DNA of 19,341 nucleotides from positions 1-19,341 of the forward strand of contig NZ_LAJY01000033.1 in assembly GCF_000963705.1 (NCBI RefSeq). Reading direction: 5' to 3'. The DNA is from Elstera litoralis. Lineage in GTDB: Bacteria > Pseudomonadota > Alphaproteobacteria > Elsterales > Elsteraceae. The translations under genes were made by a program, and so were the position numbers. This document shows, piece by piece, positions 1 to 9,101 of the stretch. Below the pieces are notes generated by a model, which saw only the letters and a program-made list of their open reading frames with translations, was not told where the DNA came from and did not search any database. Positions within the stretch are counted from its first letter, which is position 1. Every line of letters starts with the position of its first letter.

Positions 1-499
1 GCGCAAAGGCGGGCAGGGCGAGCAACACGCTCCAATCGAGCTTGATCTCGAAAAACAGCGCAACGCCGATATAGACGATGAAATTATGGACAAACAGAAT
101 CACTTCCGTCGCCACACTGCGGAAGGCATAGAAGCTCATCGGCAGGGGGATTTGCTTGATGATGCTTTCCATATCGATGAAGGTGCGCCCCGCCGCGTTC
201 AGCACCCCGGCAATGAAGTTCCACACCAAAAAACCGCAGGCGATGAACGGCACATACTCTTGCACTTCGATGCGGAAAAGCTGCGCGTAGATTACCCCCA
301 GCGCCGCGACCATAATCGCCATGCTGATCGTGACCCAGAACGGCCCGATCACCGACCGCTTGTAGCGGTTGCGAATATCGATCCAGCTTAAGCGCGACCA
401 CAGCGGCGTGCGGCGTGCGGCCTCGCGGAAATCCTGCGCCGCGATCCGCAGCTTCGGATCGTCGCCGGAATAGTCGAAAAAATCTTCACTCAAGGACAT
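1..499 (-). CDS. ABC-2 type polysaccharide export permease (Wzm/KpsM-like), C-terminus beyond window
   Basis: The minus strand reads open from an ATG at 497-499 to the left edge, giving the first 166 residues; the stop lies outside. After a charged N-terminus comes the juxtamembrane block WIDIRNRYKRSVIGPFW at about residues 39-55, a hallmark of Wzm/RfbA-type permeases. Hydrophobic segments follow at about 54-75, 83-105 and 128-150. Family members are about 260-280 residues and form the membrane channel that, with a Wzt/KpsT ATPase, exports lipid-linked O-antigen or capsule across the inner membrane. The ATPase would be expected next to the missing 3' end. It is divergent from the glycosyltransferase at 591. 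No clear Shine-Dalgarno sequence is visible. Family assignment is firm; the exported glycan is unknown. Confidence 0.88.
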   Translation of the reverse strand, partial: MSLSEDFFDYSGDDPKLRIAAQDFREAARRTPLWSRLSWIDIRNRYKRSVIGPFWVTISMAIMVAALGVIYAQLFRIEVQEYVPFIACGFLVWNFIAGVLNAAGRTFIDMESIIKQIPLPMSFYAFRSVATEVILFVHNFIVYIGVALFFEIKLDWSVLLALPAFA

Positions 500-553
500 G
501 GCCGCAGGCTTATCAGAAAGCCCGCGCGCCGCGCAAGCGACCGGCGCATAGGC

Positions 554-583
554 TTGACTTGCGGGCCGGCGCGGACGGATAAC
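554..583 (+). promoter_or_regulatory. Possible sigma70-type promoter for the GT8-like gene
   Basis: TTGACT at 554-559 and GATAAC at 578-583 are separated by 18 bp. Each resembles its consensus hexamer (5/6 and 4/6). The predicted start would be around position 590, at the ATG at 591, implying a nearly leaderless message. Such matches arise by chance, so this is tentative. Confidence 0.2.
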
Positions 584-590
584 CGAGGCT

Positions 591-1881
591 ATGACCTACG
601 CCCCCTCCGCCCCGTCGCCTGCCCTTACTCCTGCGACCGAAAGGGCGATTTTCACCGTCTGCTCGTACAGTCATCTGCCGAAAGCTTTGGTGTTTTTGCA
701 GTCGGTGCGCGGCGTTTGCGATACCTACGTTCTCCTCTCGGAGCGCGACCCCGGACCCGAGCGCCGCGCCGATCTCGAACGCCGCACCGGCTGCCGGGTG
801 CTGTTCATGACCGATCTCGGCTTAGCGCAGCCCTGGGTGATGGCCTTCCAGTACGATGTGTTCGAGATGAGCACGGCGCTGAAGCCGAATGGGTTCGTTG
901 CCCTGTTCGCGGCGGGCTACCGGCAGGTGCTCTATTTCGACACGGATATTGAATGTTACGGTCCGCTGGACCCGATTTTTGAGGAATTGACCCGCGTCGA
1001 TGCGGTCGTGCCCCCCCATATCGACGCGCCCTTGCCGAACGACGGGCACTCGCCGACCAACGAAGATATTCTGCGCTCAGGCCAGCTCAATTCCGGCTTT
1101 CTCGCCCTCAATAAAACCCCGGAAACCGAGCAATTCGCGCGCTGGTGGGCGGATCGGCTTAATGAGAACTGCATTTTCCATATCAACCATTATTTCTTCG
1201 TCGATCAATTCCATCTGGCGATGATCGTAAGTTTTGTAAAGAAACTCTCGATTTATCACCATCCCGGCGCGAATGCCGCCTATTGGAACCTGCCGCAGCG
1301 CGCGCCCTTCGTAGCGGTCGGCGAATGCGGCACGTTGCGTGGGGAGCCGCTGATTTTCTTCCATTATTCGGGCTTTGCCGCCGAGGATCTGCCGCGCATT
1401 TCCCGGCATCAGAACCGCTATCGGCTGCCCAACGATCACCCGATTTTACCGCTGTTCGCGCGCTATCGCGACCGTCTCGCGGCGGCTGAGGTCGCGTTGT
1501 CCGATCTCGATCTCAGCTATAGTTTTACGCGCTACGCCGATGGATCGCCGATCCCGATGGCAGATCGCCGCCGCGTGCTGCTGGCCGATCCTGCGGTGAA
1601 GGCGGGGCTGACCGATCCGTTTCAGGGCCTCGGCGATCTTGCGAGCACCAATCCGCTGCCGCCCTGGCCGGTGCCGAGGGCCGAGGTCGAGGCTGAACGG
1701 GCGCAGGCGGCGGCGGCTTTCGTTTGCCTTGGAGGCCCAAACTCGCGCATTTGCGGCGGAACGCGATGCCTTGCGTCAAGCGCTCACCGAGACCTCGGCG
1801 GCCTATCAGTCGATTCTCAATTCTACCGCTTGGCGCTTAACCGCCCCGCTGCGGGCGCTGCTGACCCGGTTGAAGCGCTAA
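591..1881 (+). CDS. GT8-like glycosyltransferase, apparent frameshift near its 3' end
   Basis: The start is ATG 591, with GAGG just upstream. The N-terminal fold (IFTVCSYSHLPKALVFLQSV from residue 20), a DTD metal/sugar-nucleotide motif at residues 117-119 and an NSGF motif at 167-170 resemble GT8-type nucleotide-diphospho-sugar transferases. As read, the frame runs to 1991 with a nonsensical tail. From about 1705-1730 the +1 frame instead encodes an alanine-rich helix and the motif ILNSTAWRLTAPLR, often seen at the end of glycan-cluster glycosyltransferases, and stops with TAA at 1879-1881. That stop overlaps the convergent gene's stop (1878-1880), which favours it as the natural end. A one-base indel in the GCG-repeat/TTT region at 1701-1727 explains this. 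The enzyme probably adds a sugar to a surface glycan; donor and acceptor are unknown. Confidence 0.75.
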
Positions 1882-3717
1882 GCCTTTGGGGTGAAAGGGC
1901 CGAAGCCCATTTTTTCGGCCAGATAGCGCAGAACCATATACCCCGCCGGGGCACCCTCGGCCGCGATCAGCGGCGTCAGCGAGCGGAATAGGTTGCGCTC
2001 GGCCTGGGTCGTCGTCAGCATGCTGACCGCGCCGATGCGGTAATGGAACAGGGCTTCCGGCACCACTTCGAGCCGCACGCCGTGGGTGATGGCCTTCAGG
2101 AAGAACTCCCAATCCTCATGGCCGATGCCGTAATCTTCCGTGAAACCGCCCAAATCCTCAAACACCCGGCGGCGCACCAGGGCATTGGCATCGCCGATAA
2201 TATTCCAAAACGAGGCCAAGGCGGGGGGCGCTGCCCAGGAACAGGCGGCGCATGATGGTTTGGGGGCGAACCGCGCCCGCAGCGTCGCGCTGGGTGTCGT
2301 AAAAACAATCGTTGAAGCTGGTGAGAATATCGGCCCCGCTCGTCTCGGCGGCGGTGAGGAAGCGCGCGATCATCTCCGGTTTGGCGATATTGTCGTCGTC
2401 CATGAACAGAAGATACGCGCCGCGCGCCAGCGCAGCGGCGGTATTGCGCGCCGCGCCCAAATAGCCGTTCTGCTTGCGAATAAGGCGCCAGCCGCGCGCG
2501 GCGAAGCGGCTTTCCAACGCATCCAGCGTGTCCAAGGCTTCTTGTTGCGTACTGCCGTCATCGACCAGAATCACTTCGAACCCTGGCGCAGTTTGGGCTT
2601 CCAGCGAGGCCACCGCCTCCAGCAGCAGTGCCGGGCGGTTGAAGGTGACGAGGCAGACGCTCACGCGCGGGGTGTCGCTCATTTGGTCGGGCGCGGGCGC
2701 TGCCGGTAGCGGCGTTAGTTCCGCCGACCAAATGGGGGCGAGGACGGGCGGCGGAGCGGTCAAAGCCGCTTCGATCTGTGCCGCCGTGAGGCTGGGCGAT
2801 TTGACGGCCCGGACAAAAGGCATCGCCCAGGCGGCGGCGAGGTGGCAGAGCAGATCGCCGCCGCCGGTTTCGCTGACGATCAGCGCGAGGACCGGCCCGC
2901 TCAGCTCTGGCCGCGCGCCCTCCGAGGCAATAAAGCGGCTGGCCCAGCCCTGGCGCGCAGCGATGGCGACGGCTTTCGCCTTTTGGGCTGCCGTCAACCC
3001 CGCCCCAGGCCGGGCAAAGATAATTTCTTTCAGGGCCTCGGTGCCCGCAAGGCGCGGGAGTAGCCGTTCGAGCCAATCCAACTCGATGAGACCCGGATCG
3101 GCCAGCAGAATCAGCAACCGCGTCGGCAGGAACGCGGGGGGCGCGCCCGCTTCGGTAACGCGCGGGCACAGGCGGCGGCTGGCCCCGCGCGCCGCTTCCG
3201 CCGCCAGATGATACAGCGCGATGTCGGCATGATCGGGATAACGGAAGCCGTGACGGTCGAACGCCTGCGCACCGCCCGTCTCGATCAAGGTCAGGCGCAG
3301 CGGCCGGGCAATCAGCCCTTGCCGCAAGGCGAGGGCCAGATAGGCCCCGCAGCCGGAGAGATCGACCGTGATAACCTCATCGATAGCCTCGCGCCGCGCC
3401 CATTCGAGCACCTGCATCGCCCGCACCATCAAGGGCGTCGCCGGACGGCAAATCTCGGGGTCGATGGGGGGCAGCCCGCCGACGATCACCGCGCGCAGTG
3501 GGCCGTCGAGCCCGAGCCGCCGTGCCGCATCGGCGGGAAACTGGCCATCGGGATCACAGAGAAGCACCTCGGGCTCAGCCGCCTTAAGGCGTCTTAGGCC
3601 ATCGAGATACGCCCGCGCGGCGAGAAGTTGCAGATCATCGAGATCGGCCCGCGCGGAGGGCGCGAGGACCAGCGCAGGACGGATGGCGGTGGCGGATGCG
3701 GGGGGAAGATTGGTCAT
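1878..3717 (-). CDS. GT2 family glycosyltransferase with uncharacterised N-terminal half, apparent frameshift
   Basis: The start is ATG 3717, three bases after the stop of the upstream gene. Residues 1-345 look like a degenerate Rossmann/GT-B-like region that I cannot assign. A GT-A fold GT2 domain begins at about 351 (VSVCLVTFNRP), with the sugar-nucleotide region VILVDDGS at 382-389 and a DDD motif at 440-442. As read, the frame goes off at a G6 run (2223-2228). With one G removed, it continues smoothly as APALASFWNIIGDANALVRR, then the HED catalytic-base motif, to a TAG at 1878-1880. The corrected length is about 612 residues. It is the last gene of the minus-strand glycan run and is probably cytoplasmic, acting on a lipid-linked or nucleotide-linked glycan. 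The frameshift may be a sequence error, slippage or true inactivation. Confidence 0.78.
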
Positions 3718-3720
3718 CGG

Positions 3721-6035
3721 CTACGTCCGCAAAATCGCCAAATCGGGAAGCTCGGTGGCGAGGGCAAACAGGGTCTGCCGCGCGAGGGCAGGGTGATAAT
3801 AGGGATCGCGCAAAGCCCCGGCGCGGCGCAGGCTTTCCGCCTCGGCTACCGTCAGGCCCGCGCCGAACAGGCTGGTTGCATCGGCCCCCAGGGTGAGGCG
3901 ATAGGCGGCATAAGGCGTCCAAACCGTAAAGCGCCCCGCCTGATGCAGCCGATGGGCCGCGCCGATCACCGTCGCCAGGGCTCCCGGCGCGGTTTCGTTC
4001 AGCAGACTCGCGGCGGCGGTCCGGCTCACCGCGAGGCACCAGGGGGCGACGGCGGCCATTTCCTGCGCAACCTGGAGGCGGGCGAAGCTCCCGTGTTCTG
4101 TCGCGGGCATGCCGACATAGGGCAACAAAGCCCCTTCGGTTTCATCGACGATCACCCCAGCATGCTGCACCAAGCCCTCGGCATCCTGCGCCAAGGCCCC
4201 GACAAGCCCGCTATCGCTAAGCTGCGCGCGCCCTGCAAGCTCGATCAGCGCGTCGACACTGTCGGGCAGCGCGTCGAGCGCCGCCGTGATGATAACATCG
4301 GCCCCACTGCGGAGCCCGGCTTTCACCAGCCGCCGCAGCGCCTCGCCCTCCTGCGCCGACGTGCCGGGCGGGACGGTGAGCAGGCCTATCCCCTCGGGGG
4401 CGCTGTCCAAGCGTCGGCGGGCAGCAGCAGAAAGGCGTCCGCCGCGCCGTTGGGGACGCGTTTGCACCAGTCCGCCAGCAGGGTTTGCGCCTGAGCCAGT
4501 GCCGCGCCTTGGTCGCTTAGACCGCCAGGGGCGAGGCAGAGCGCGAGACGGGTCGCGGGCGGCACCGGAAACCGCACCCGGTGAAGGGAGAAATGACAGG
4601 ATTCGCCGACCGTTACCTCCTGGCCGCGCCGCGCGAAATAATCGCGCAACCCGTTGCGTCCGGCCTCGAAGGCATAGGGTTTCGCGCTCGAATCCCCGGC
4701 AATCGAGCCGGGCGTGCAGCGCCAATGGTAGAGGATCAGCGGCACATGGCCGATTTCGGCAGGCTTCAGCCGATCAAGGCAGCGCAGGAACAGGTCCATA
4801 TCCTGCGCGCCGCTATAGTCTTTGCGCAGGCCCCCGGCGTCCTGCACCAGCGCGCGTTCGACCACGGTGAGGTGATTGACGAAATATTGCGAGTGCAGCA
4901 GCGCGGGCGACCAATTGGGCTTAAAATAGGGCTCGCAGCGCACGCCGTCCTTCAGCTTATCCTCGTCGGTATAGATCAAGCGAAGCTGCGGCTGGGCTCG
5001 GAGGGTGCGTACGCACATCTGCAAGGCGGCGGGATGCAACAGATCGTCTTGATCCATAAAGGCGACGTAATCGCCGGTGGCAAGGCTCAGGGCGCTATTG
5101 GTCGCCTCGGCAATATGGCCGTTGCTCTCCCGGAAGATCAGCTTGATGCGCGAATCCTGCGCCGCCAACCGTTCCAGCAGCGGCTTTACGGCGGGATCGG
5201 GCGAGCAATCGTCGGCGAGGCAGAGTTCCCAGCCCGCATATTTCTGCGCCAGCACCGAGGCAACCATCGCTTCCAGCCCCTCGGGCGGCGGATTATAGAT
5301 CGGCACGAGAATCGAGATGATCCGCCCCGGCTCGGCGGCTTCGGGCGGCAGCGCGGCGAGGCGTGCGTCCATTCGGGCAGCCCAGCCCGCATAATCATCG
5401 CCCCACCAGCGCGTTTCCCGCACCATCGGCGCGCGTTCGGCTGGGCCGCGTTTCAGGTCGCGCCAGCGCTGCCGTAATCCGTGTCCGCGCAACCCCCGCA
5501 GGCCGTGAGCGCGAATGACGCCGGTCAACAGGCGCAGAAAGCTGAAGTAAGGGCTAAGCCGCCGGGTGAAAGGGGCCATCAGTGTGCGGGATAGACGCTT
5601 CCAATATTTCGCCGCCAGCACTTTACCGCCGCCGCGTTGGTTGAGGGCACGGCGCAGCCCCGCGCGGTCGGTGAGGAGCAGCTTGAGGGCACGCAGAATC
5701 ACGACCAAAACCTGCGCGGGCCGAAATAAGGGGCCGAGGGCGCGCTTGAGGCGTTCGATTTCGATCTGCAAGCCTTGGGCGCGTTGGTCGGCACGATCGA
5801 GTTTTTCTTGAAACTCGGCGCGCAGGTCGGCGGTTGCGGCGAGTTCGGCGTAGCGGTCCAGCGCTGACGCCAAGCGTGTGTAGAGGCGGGGGCTGAGCGC
5901 GGACTCGTCCATCACCTCGGCCTCAAGGGCGAGCGACCCGCCGCGTCCGGCCATCGCCAGCGCCTCGGCGGAAATCGGCAGGTCGAACCAAGCATGGTCG
6001 CGGGTTTTAACCAGTAAGAGACCCTCGGGGCTCAC
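3721..6035 (-). CDS. Large GT2-type glycosyltransferase with N-terminal coiled coil, apparent frameshift
   Basis: The likely start is GTG 6035, 14 bases after the upstream stop. The frame is open further upstream but has no ATG, so the start is uncertain. Residues about 60-100 look coiled-coil, followed by a basic/hydrophobic region. A GT2 domain starts at about 239 (IISILVPIYNPP), with DQDD at 328-331, YTDEDKL at 355-361 and YSGAQDMDLFLR downstream, as in O-antigen/rhamnan-type GT2 enzymes. As read, the frame stops after WTAPPRG near 4386. The adjacent frame carries on coherently (EGIGLLTVPPGTSAQEG) to a TAG at 3721-3723. Adding one G to the G5 run at 4396-4400 rejoins them into about 771 residues. 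The C-terminal 220 residues may be a divergent second transferase domain. It is probably co-transcribed with 1878-3717. Confidence 0.78.
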
Positions 6036-6049
6036 CAGCGGCGGTCCGA

Positions 6050-7270
6050 TCAGCCATCGGGTCGGCTCAGGCTGCCGAAGAAATGCGCCGCGTCCTGAGT
6101 GTTTGGGGCGAGCGCCCAGATCAGCCGGTCTTGCGTGTCGAGCAACCGCAGCGTGCGGACCATCAGGTGCGGGGCTGCGGTGTTCACGTCTAAGCGCAGC
6201 GCAGTCGGCGTTTCCCCCTCGGCGGCGAGCGGGGCCAGCGGGAGGGAAAGGCTCACGAGGCCGGGCGTCGTTTCCGCCAACTGCCAGTGACTGCGTGCTT
6301 CGCTATAGTCTCCGCCAGCGGGTTTGCCGAACAGCCCGACGCGCAGCGCTTCCTCCGAGGCCGGGCGCAGGCGCGGCGCGTGCCACGCGTGCGGGGAGGG
6401 TTCATCGGGGTTTTGAAGGAGATCGATGGCGAAGGCGCGTGCTTGCGCGACCGTACTCGGCAAGACAAAGCCGCGCTCCCCCAACGGCCAGGAGGTGAGC
6501 ATATGGCTGGGGCTATCGACCAAGCGCGGCGCTTTCAACCCCTCGGCAAGCGCGTGCGGCAGGGATTGGCCGCCAACGAACAGCGCGGCGCGGTCGATCC
6601 GATAGGCGAGGTCCAGCGCATCCTGCGCAGTAACCATATCCCCCGGAATATCGCCATAAACCCAGGCTTCGTGCGGCAGGCCGACTTTGGTAATCGGCCC
6701 CAAACCCTCCAACGCCTCTTTAAAAAAGCGCGTGTCGTTTTGGCGGTAGCGCGGCGTGAACGACAGAATGATGCCGCTTTTGGGCACGGGAGGTGGTTCG
6801 GGCAGATCGATCCAGCGCGCGTGCCCCCGCGACGTCGCTCCCACGGCGCGGCTATGGCAGGCGACGAGGTGGTTACGCTCCAGCGGCTCCAGGCGGAAGC
6901 GATCGAAAATATGATCGACGCCGAGCAGGCCTGCGTCCACATGTTCCAGCGGCAAGCCTTTGATGATCGGAGTTGCGGCGTCCGCGCCGAAACCTTCGGA
7001 GATATCGACCGGGACGCGCACGATTTCGACACAGCGGATCGTCGGTTGTGCCAGCAGCAGCGGCACGAGAAACCGCGCGCCGCCTTCGGTGAGAATTCGG
7101 CCGCTCAATTTCGTATCGACGACGCAATTCAGCACAAAGCGCGCAATGCCAAGCTCGCGCACAGCGGGTAGCGCGTGAATGATATCGCCCATATTGCCGC
7201 TATGAACGGCAGAGGGGCCATCGGTTTCGACCCCGAAGCGTTCGATTAGCGTGAAAAACCTCTGGCTCAT
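6050..7270 (-). CDS. GT9/heptosyltransferase-like protein of the glycan cluster
   Basis: I chose ATG 7270 because AGGG lies about seven bases upstream; an in-frame GTG at 7279 would add three residues and overlap the previous stop. The protein is about 406 residues. The N-terminal block HSGNMGDIIHALPAVRELG (residues 23-41) resembles the glycine loop of GT9 heptosyltransferase-like GT-B enzymes. A C-terminal stretch (ALFVGGQSLPHALAEGLKAP) resembles their donor-site region. The last roughly 90 residues are unassigned. It lies one base after the gene at 7272 and 14 bases before the GT2 start, so it is almost certainly in the same operon. A role in surface-glycan assembly comes from this context; catalytic activity is not proven, and a non-catalytic GT-B fold is possible. 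Confidence 0.6.
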   Translation of the reverse strand: MSQRFFTLIERFGVETDGPSAVHSGNMGDIIHALPAVRELGIARFVLNCVVDTKLSGRILTEGGARFLVPLLLAQPTIRCVEIVRVPVDISEGFGADAATPIIKGLPLEHVDAGLLGVDHIFDRFRLEPLERNHLVACHSRAVGATSRGHARWIDLPEPPPVPKSGIILSFTPRYRQNDTRFFKEALEGLGPITKVGLPHEAWVYGDIPGDMVTAQDALDLAYRIDRAALFVGGQSLPHALAEGLKAPRLVDSPSHMLTSWPLGERGFVLPSTVAQARAFAIDLLQNPDEPSPHAWHAPRLRPASEEALRVGLFGKPAGGDYSEARSHWQLAETTPGLVSLSLPLAPLAAEGETPTALRLDVNTAAPHLMVRTLRLLDTQDRLIWALAPNTQDAAHFFGSLSRPDG

Positions 7271-7271
7271 C

Positions 7272-7865
7272 TTAGGCACCCTGTTGCGCGCGCAAGGCTT
7301 GGCGCAAGCGCGCTTGCGTGACGCGCTTCCAATTCAGCAAATCGGCCATAGCGGCGTTGTGGTCGAAGCCGGAGAGAAGCCGTCCGACGCTCGGCAAAGG
7401 GCCGCCGAGGGTGAAGGGCAGCGTGCGGCTTGCCTCGTCCGCCCCGTGATTGGCGAGGAAGAGCGCCGGTTTCAGCAGGGCATTGGCCAGTGCCGCCAAC
7501 GGCAGCCGGTCGGTCATGATAAAATCGCCCGTGGTGAAATACTCGGCCCATGCGGGCCAATCCGCCTCGGCCTCGGTTGTCGTCGTGAGGCAGGGCAGGC
7601 CGTTGAGCTGTTCGATCAGCCCTTGCGGCGCGCGCGGCCCGGTCCACAGGAAGCGTTTGGTTTCGCGCGCGGGCGCTTCATCGACCGGCGCGAACAGCCA
7701 CAGCGGCGGAAAACTATGCTCGGCGGTGCCGCCGAAGGCGAGGGTGGCGTCGGGATCGAGCGTCACGGTAACGCGCTGGCCCAGCGCCTCGGTAGCGATT
7801 TCGGCGAAGAGCGCGCTCTCTTGTGGCTCAAGGCCGCGCACGCACACGAGGGGGGACGGAGTCAC
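7272..7865 (-). CDS. Uncharacterised 197-residue protein heading the glycan operon
   Basis: The coding frame can be extended upstream to an ATG at 8087, but that part lies antisense-like inside the AraC gene and has no protein-like character. GTG 7865 is preferred: AGCAGGA precedes it with about five bases spacing, and the sequence becomes protein-like there (VTPSPLVCVRGLEPQESALF). The product is soluble, with no signal peptide or membrane segment. Visible blocks include FLWTGPRAPQGLIEQLNGLP, GDFIMTDRLPLAAL and LLNWKRVTQARLRQALRAQQ. I do not recognise a family. The TAA at 7272-7274 is one base before the next start, so it is translationally close to the GT9-like gene and probably serves the same glycan pathway. 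Confidence 0.55.
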   Translation of the reverse strand: MTPSPLVCVRGLEPQESALFAEIATEALGQRVTVTLDPDATLAFGGTAEHSFPPLWLFAPVDEAPARETKRFLWTGPRAPQGLIEQLNGLPCLTTTTEAEADWPAWAEYFTTGDFIMTDRLPLAALANALLKPALFLANHGADEASRTLPFTLGGPLPSVGRLLSGFDHNAAMADLLNWKRVTQARLRQALRAQQGA

Positions 7866-7944
7866 GCGATTCCTGCTTCCATTAGACCAAAAGGCCCCCG
7901 TTGGTAGCATGTTCGCCGGGGCACTTCTATCGAAAGCCTCGGCC

Positions 7945-8982
7945 TCACCCGCCCCTCGGCGCTTGCGCGCGGAACTGGCGCGGCGAGTGGTCGAACCAGC
8001 GCGTGAAAGCCCGGCTGAAGGCGCTGATTTCGGAATAGCCGAGCAGAAAGGCGATATCGGCAATCGGCACATGGGTTTGTTGTACATACAATCGCGCCAA
8101 CTGATGCCGCACCCGCTCGACCATATCGGAGAAGCTCACGCCCTCGTCGGCGAGCGCGCGCTGGAGCGTCCAGCGGCGGATGTTGAGCGCTTCGGCCACG
8201 TCTTCGATATAGGGGGTGCCATCGACGAGGCGGCTGCGGATTTCCGCCTGAACGCGGCGGATGAGCGGAACCTCGCCCGCGCTGCCGTGGGCGGCGTGCA
8301 GAAGCTGGCGGCGCAACCGGTCCATCTGCTTCACGTCGGCCCCTGGCATGGCGATATCGTCGGCGGGGCGTTTGAAGATCAGGGCATTGGTCCGCTGGCC
8401 CCAGTGGAGCGGGGCTTGAAAGGCGCGCGCATGCTCCTGGGTTTGCTCCGGGCGGGGGTGTTCGAAATGCACTTCCTCGGGGGACCAAGCGGGGCCGAAG
8501 ACCGCCCGGAGCACATTCACGAACATGCCCATCGTCAGTTCGGCATCCTGCCGCCGGGCGAGAATCGCGCCGTCGAGAATCCGGTATTCCAGCGCCACCA
8601 TGCCGCCCGCTTCGCGGAAGGCGGTATGCGTTACCTGTTGATGGTAGGGAAACAGCCCCGCGAGGGCTTCGAGTGCCGACAGCAGCGTCGGCGCGGCCAG
8701 GGTGACACCGCCGATCAAGCCCAAATTCTGCGGTAGGAACTGTTGGCCGTACCAAAGGCCGAAATTGCCATTTCCCGTTTGGGCCGCGGATTCTTCCATC
8801 ATCTGCACATAAGCGGCAAGATCGAGGGGGAGAGTCGGATCGGTGAGCCACGAAACGTCAATCCCCGCCCGGTGCAGCACGCTTTCGGCATTCCCGCCCT
8901 GATTTTCGATGAACTCGACCACGCCCGAGGCGGCGGCGGCAAGCACATTGCAGGCAGCAGGGGGAGAATACGGGCGAACCAT
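7945..8982 (-). CDS. AraC-family transcriptional regulator, probably of the ethanolamine genes
   Basis: The start is ATG 8982, with GGAGG three bases upstream; the product is 345 residues. The first roughly 200 residues match the arabinose-binding-like sensory domain of OruR/QhpR-type regulators (blocks FGLWYGQQFLPQNLGLIGG and LFPYHQQVTHTAF). The C-terminal roughly 100 residues are a double helix-turn-helix AraC domain (IEDVAEALNIRRWTLQRAL, then IADIAFLLGYSEISAFSRAF and RWFDHSPRQFR). It lies 3' of the permease in the same orientation, across a terminator-like hairpin, so it may have its own promoter. Regulation of eutBC and the permease in response to ethanolamine is inferred from position. 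A gap of 79 bases separates it from the glycan operon start, where I see no strong promoter. Confidence 0.88.
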   Translation of the reverse strand: MVRPYSPPAACNVLAAAASGVVEFIENQGGNAESVLHRAGIDVSWLTDPTLPLDLAAYVQMMEESAAQTGNGNFGLWYGQQFLPQNLGLIGGVTLAAPTLLSALEALAGLFPYHQQVTHTAFREAGGMVALEYRILDGAILARRQDAELTMGMFVNVLRAVFGPAWSPEEVHFEHPRPEQTQEHARAFQAPLHWGQRTNALIFKRPADDIAMPGADVKQMDRLRRQLLHAAHGSAGEVPLIRRVQAEIRSRLVDGTPYIEDVAEALNIRRWTLQRALADEGVSFSDMVERVRHQLARLYVQQTHVPIADIAFLLGYSEISAFSRAFTRWFDHSPRQFRAQAPRGG

Positions 8983-9062
8983 CGGCCTCCGACCTTAAGC
9001 GAGCGGGATGCCCGAATAGTCTCGCCTGAGATTTTATCGCAGCGCAATAGAAGTTTGGTTAA

Positions 9063-9090
9063 GGGCGGGGGCTTATCGAAACCCCCGCCC
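9063..9090 (-). terminator. GC-rich hairpin after the ethanolamine permease gene
   Basis: GGGCGGGGG at 9063-9071 and CCCCCGCCC at 9082-9090 form a perfect 9-bp stem with a 10-base loop, 12 bases past the permease stop. On the minus strand it is followed by TTAACC rather than a clean T run, so it is a probable but imperfect intrinsic terminator. It separates the eut operon from the AraC gene. Confidence 0.55.
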
Positions 9091-9101
9091 GCCCCTTAGC
9101 G

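Noticed and set aside
84..401. 105-residue minus-strand open frame at the left edge
   Set aside because: It is out of frame with the permease that reads open from 499 and has clear Wzm-type sequence.
2474..3796. Long plus-strand open frames antisense to the GT2 genes
   Set aside because: Ser/Arg-rich translations without family motifs, opposite strongly coding minus-strand frames; typical GC-rich shadows.
7866..8087. Upstream extension of the 197-residue protein to an ATG at 8087
   Set aside because: It lies in the AraC coding region, has low-complexity basic sequence, and a good ribosome site precedes GTG 7865.
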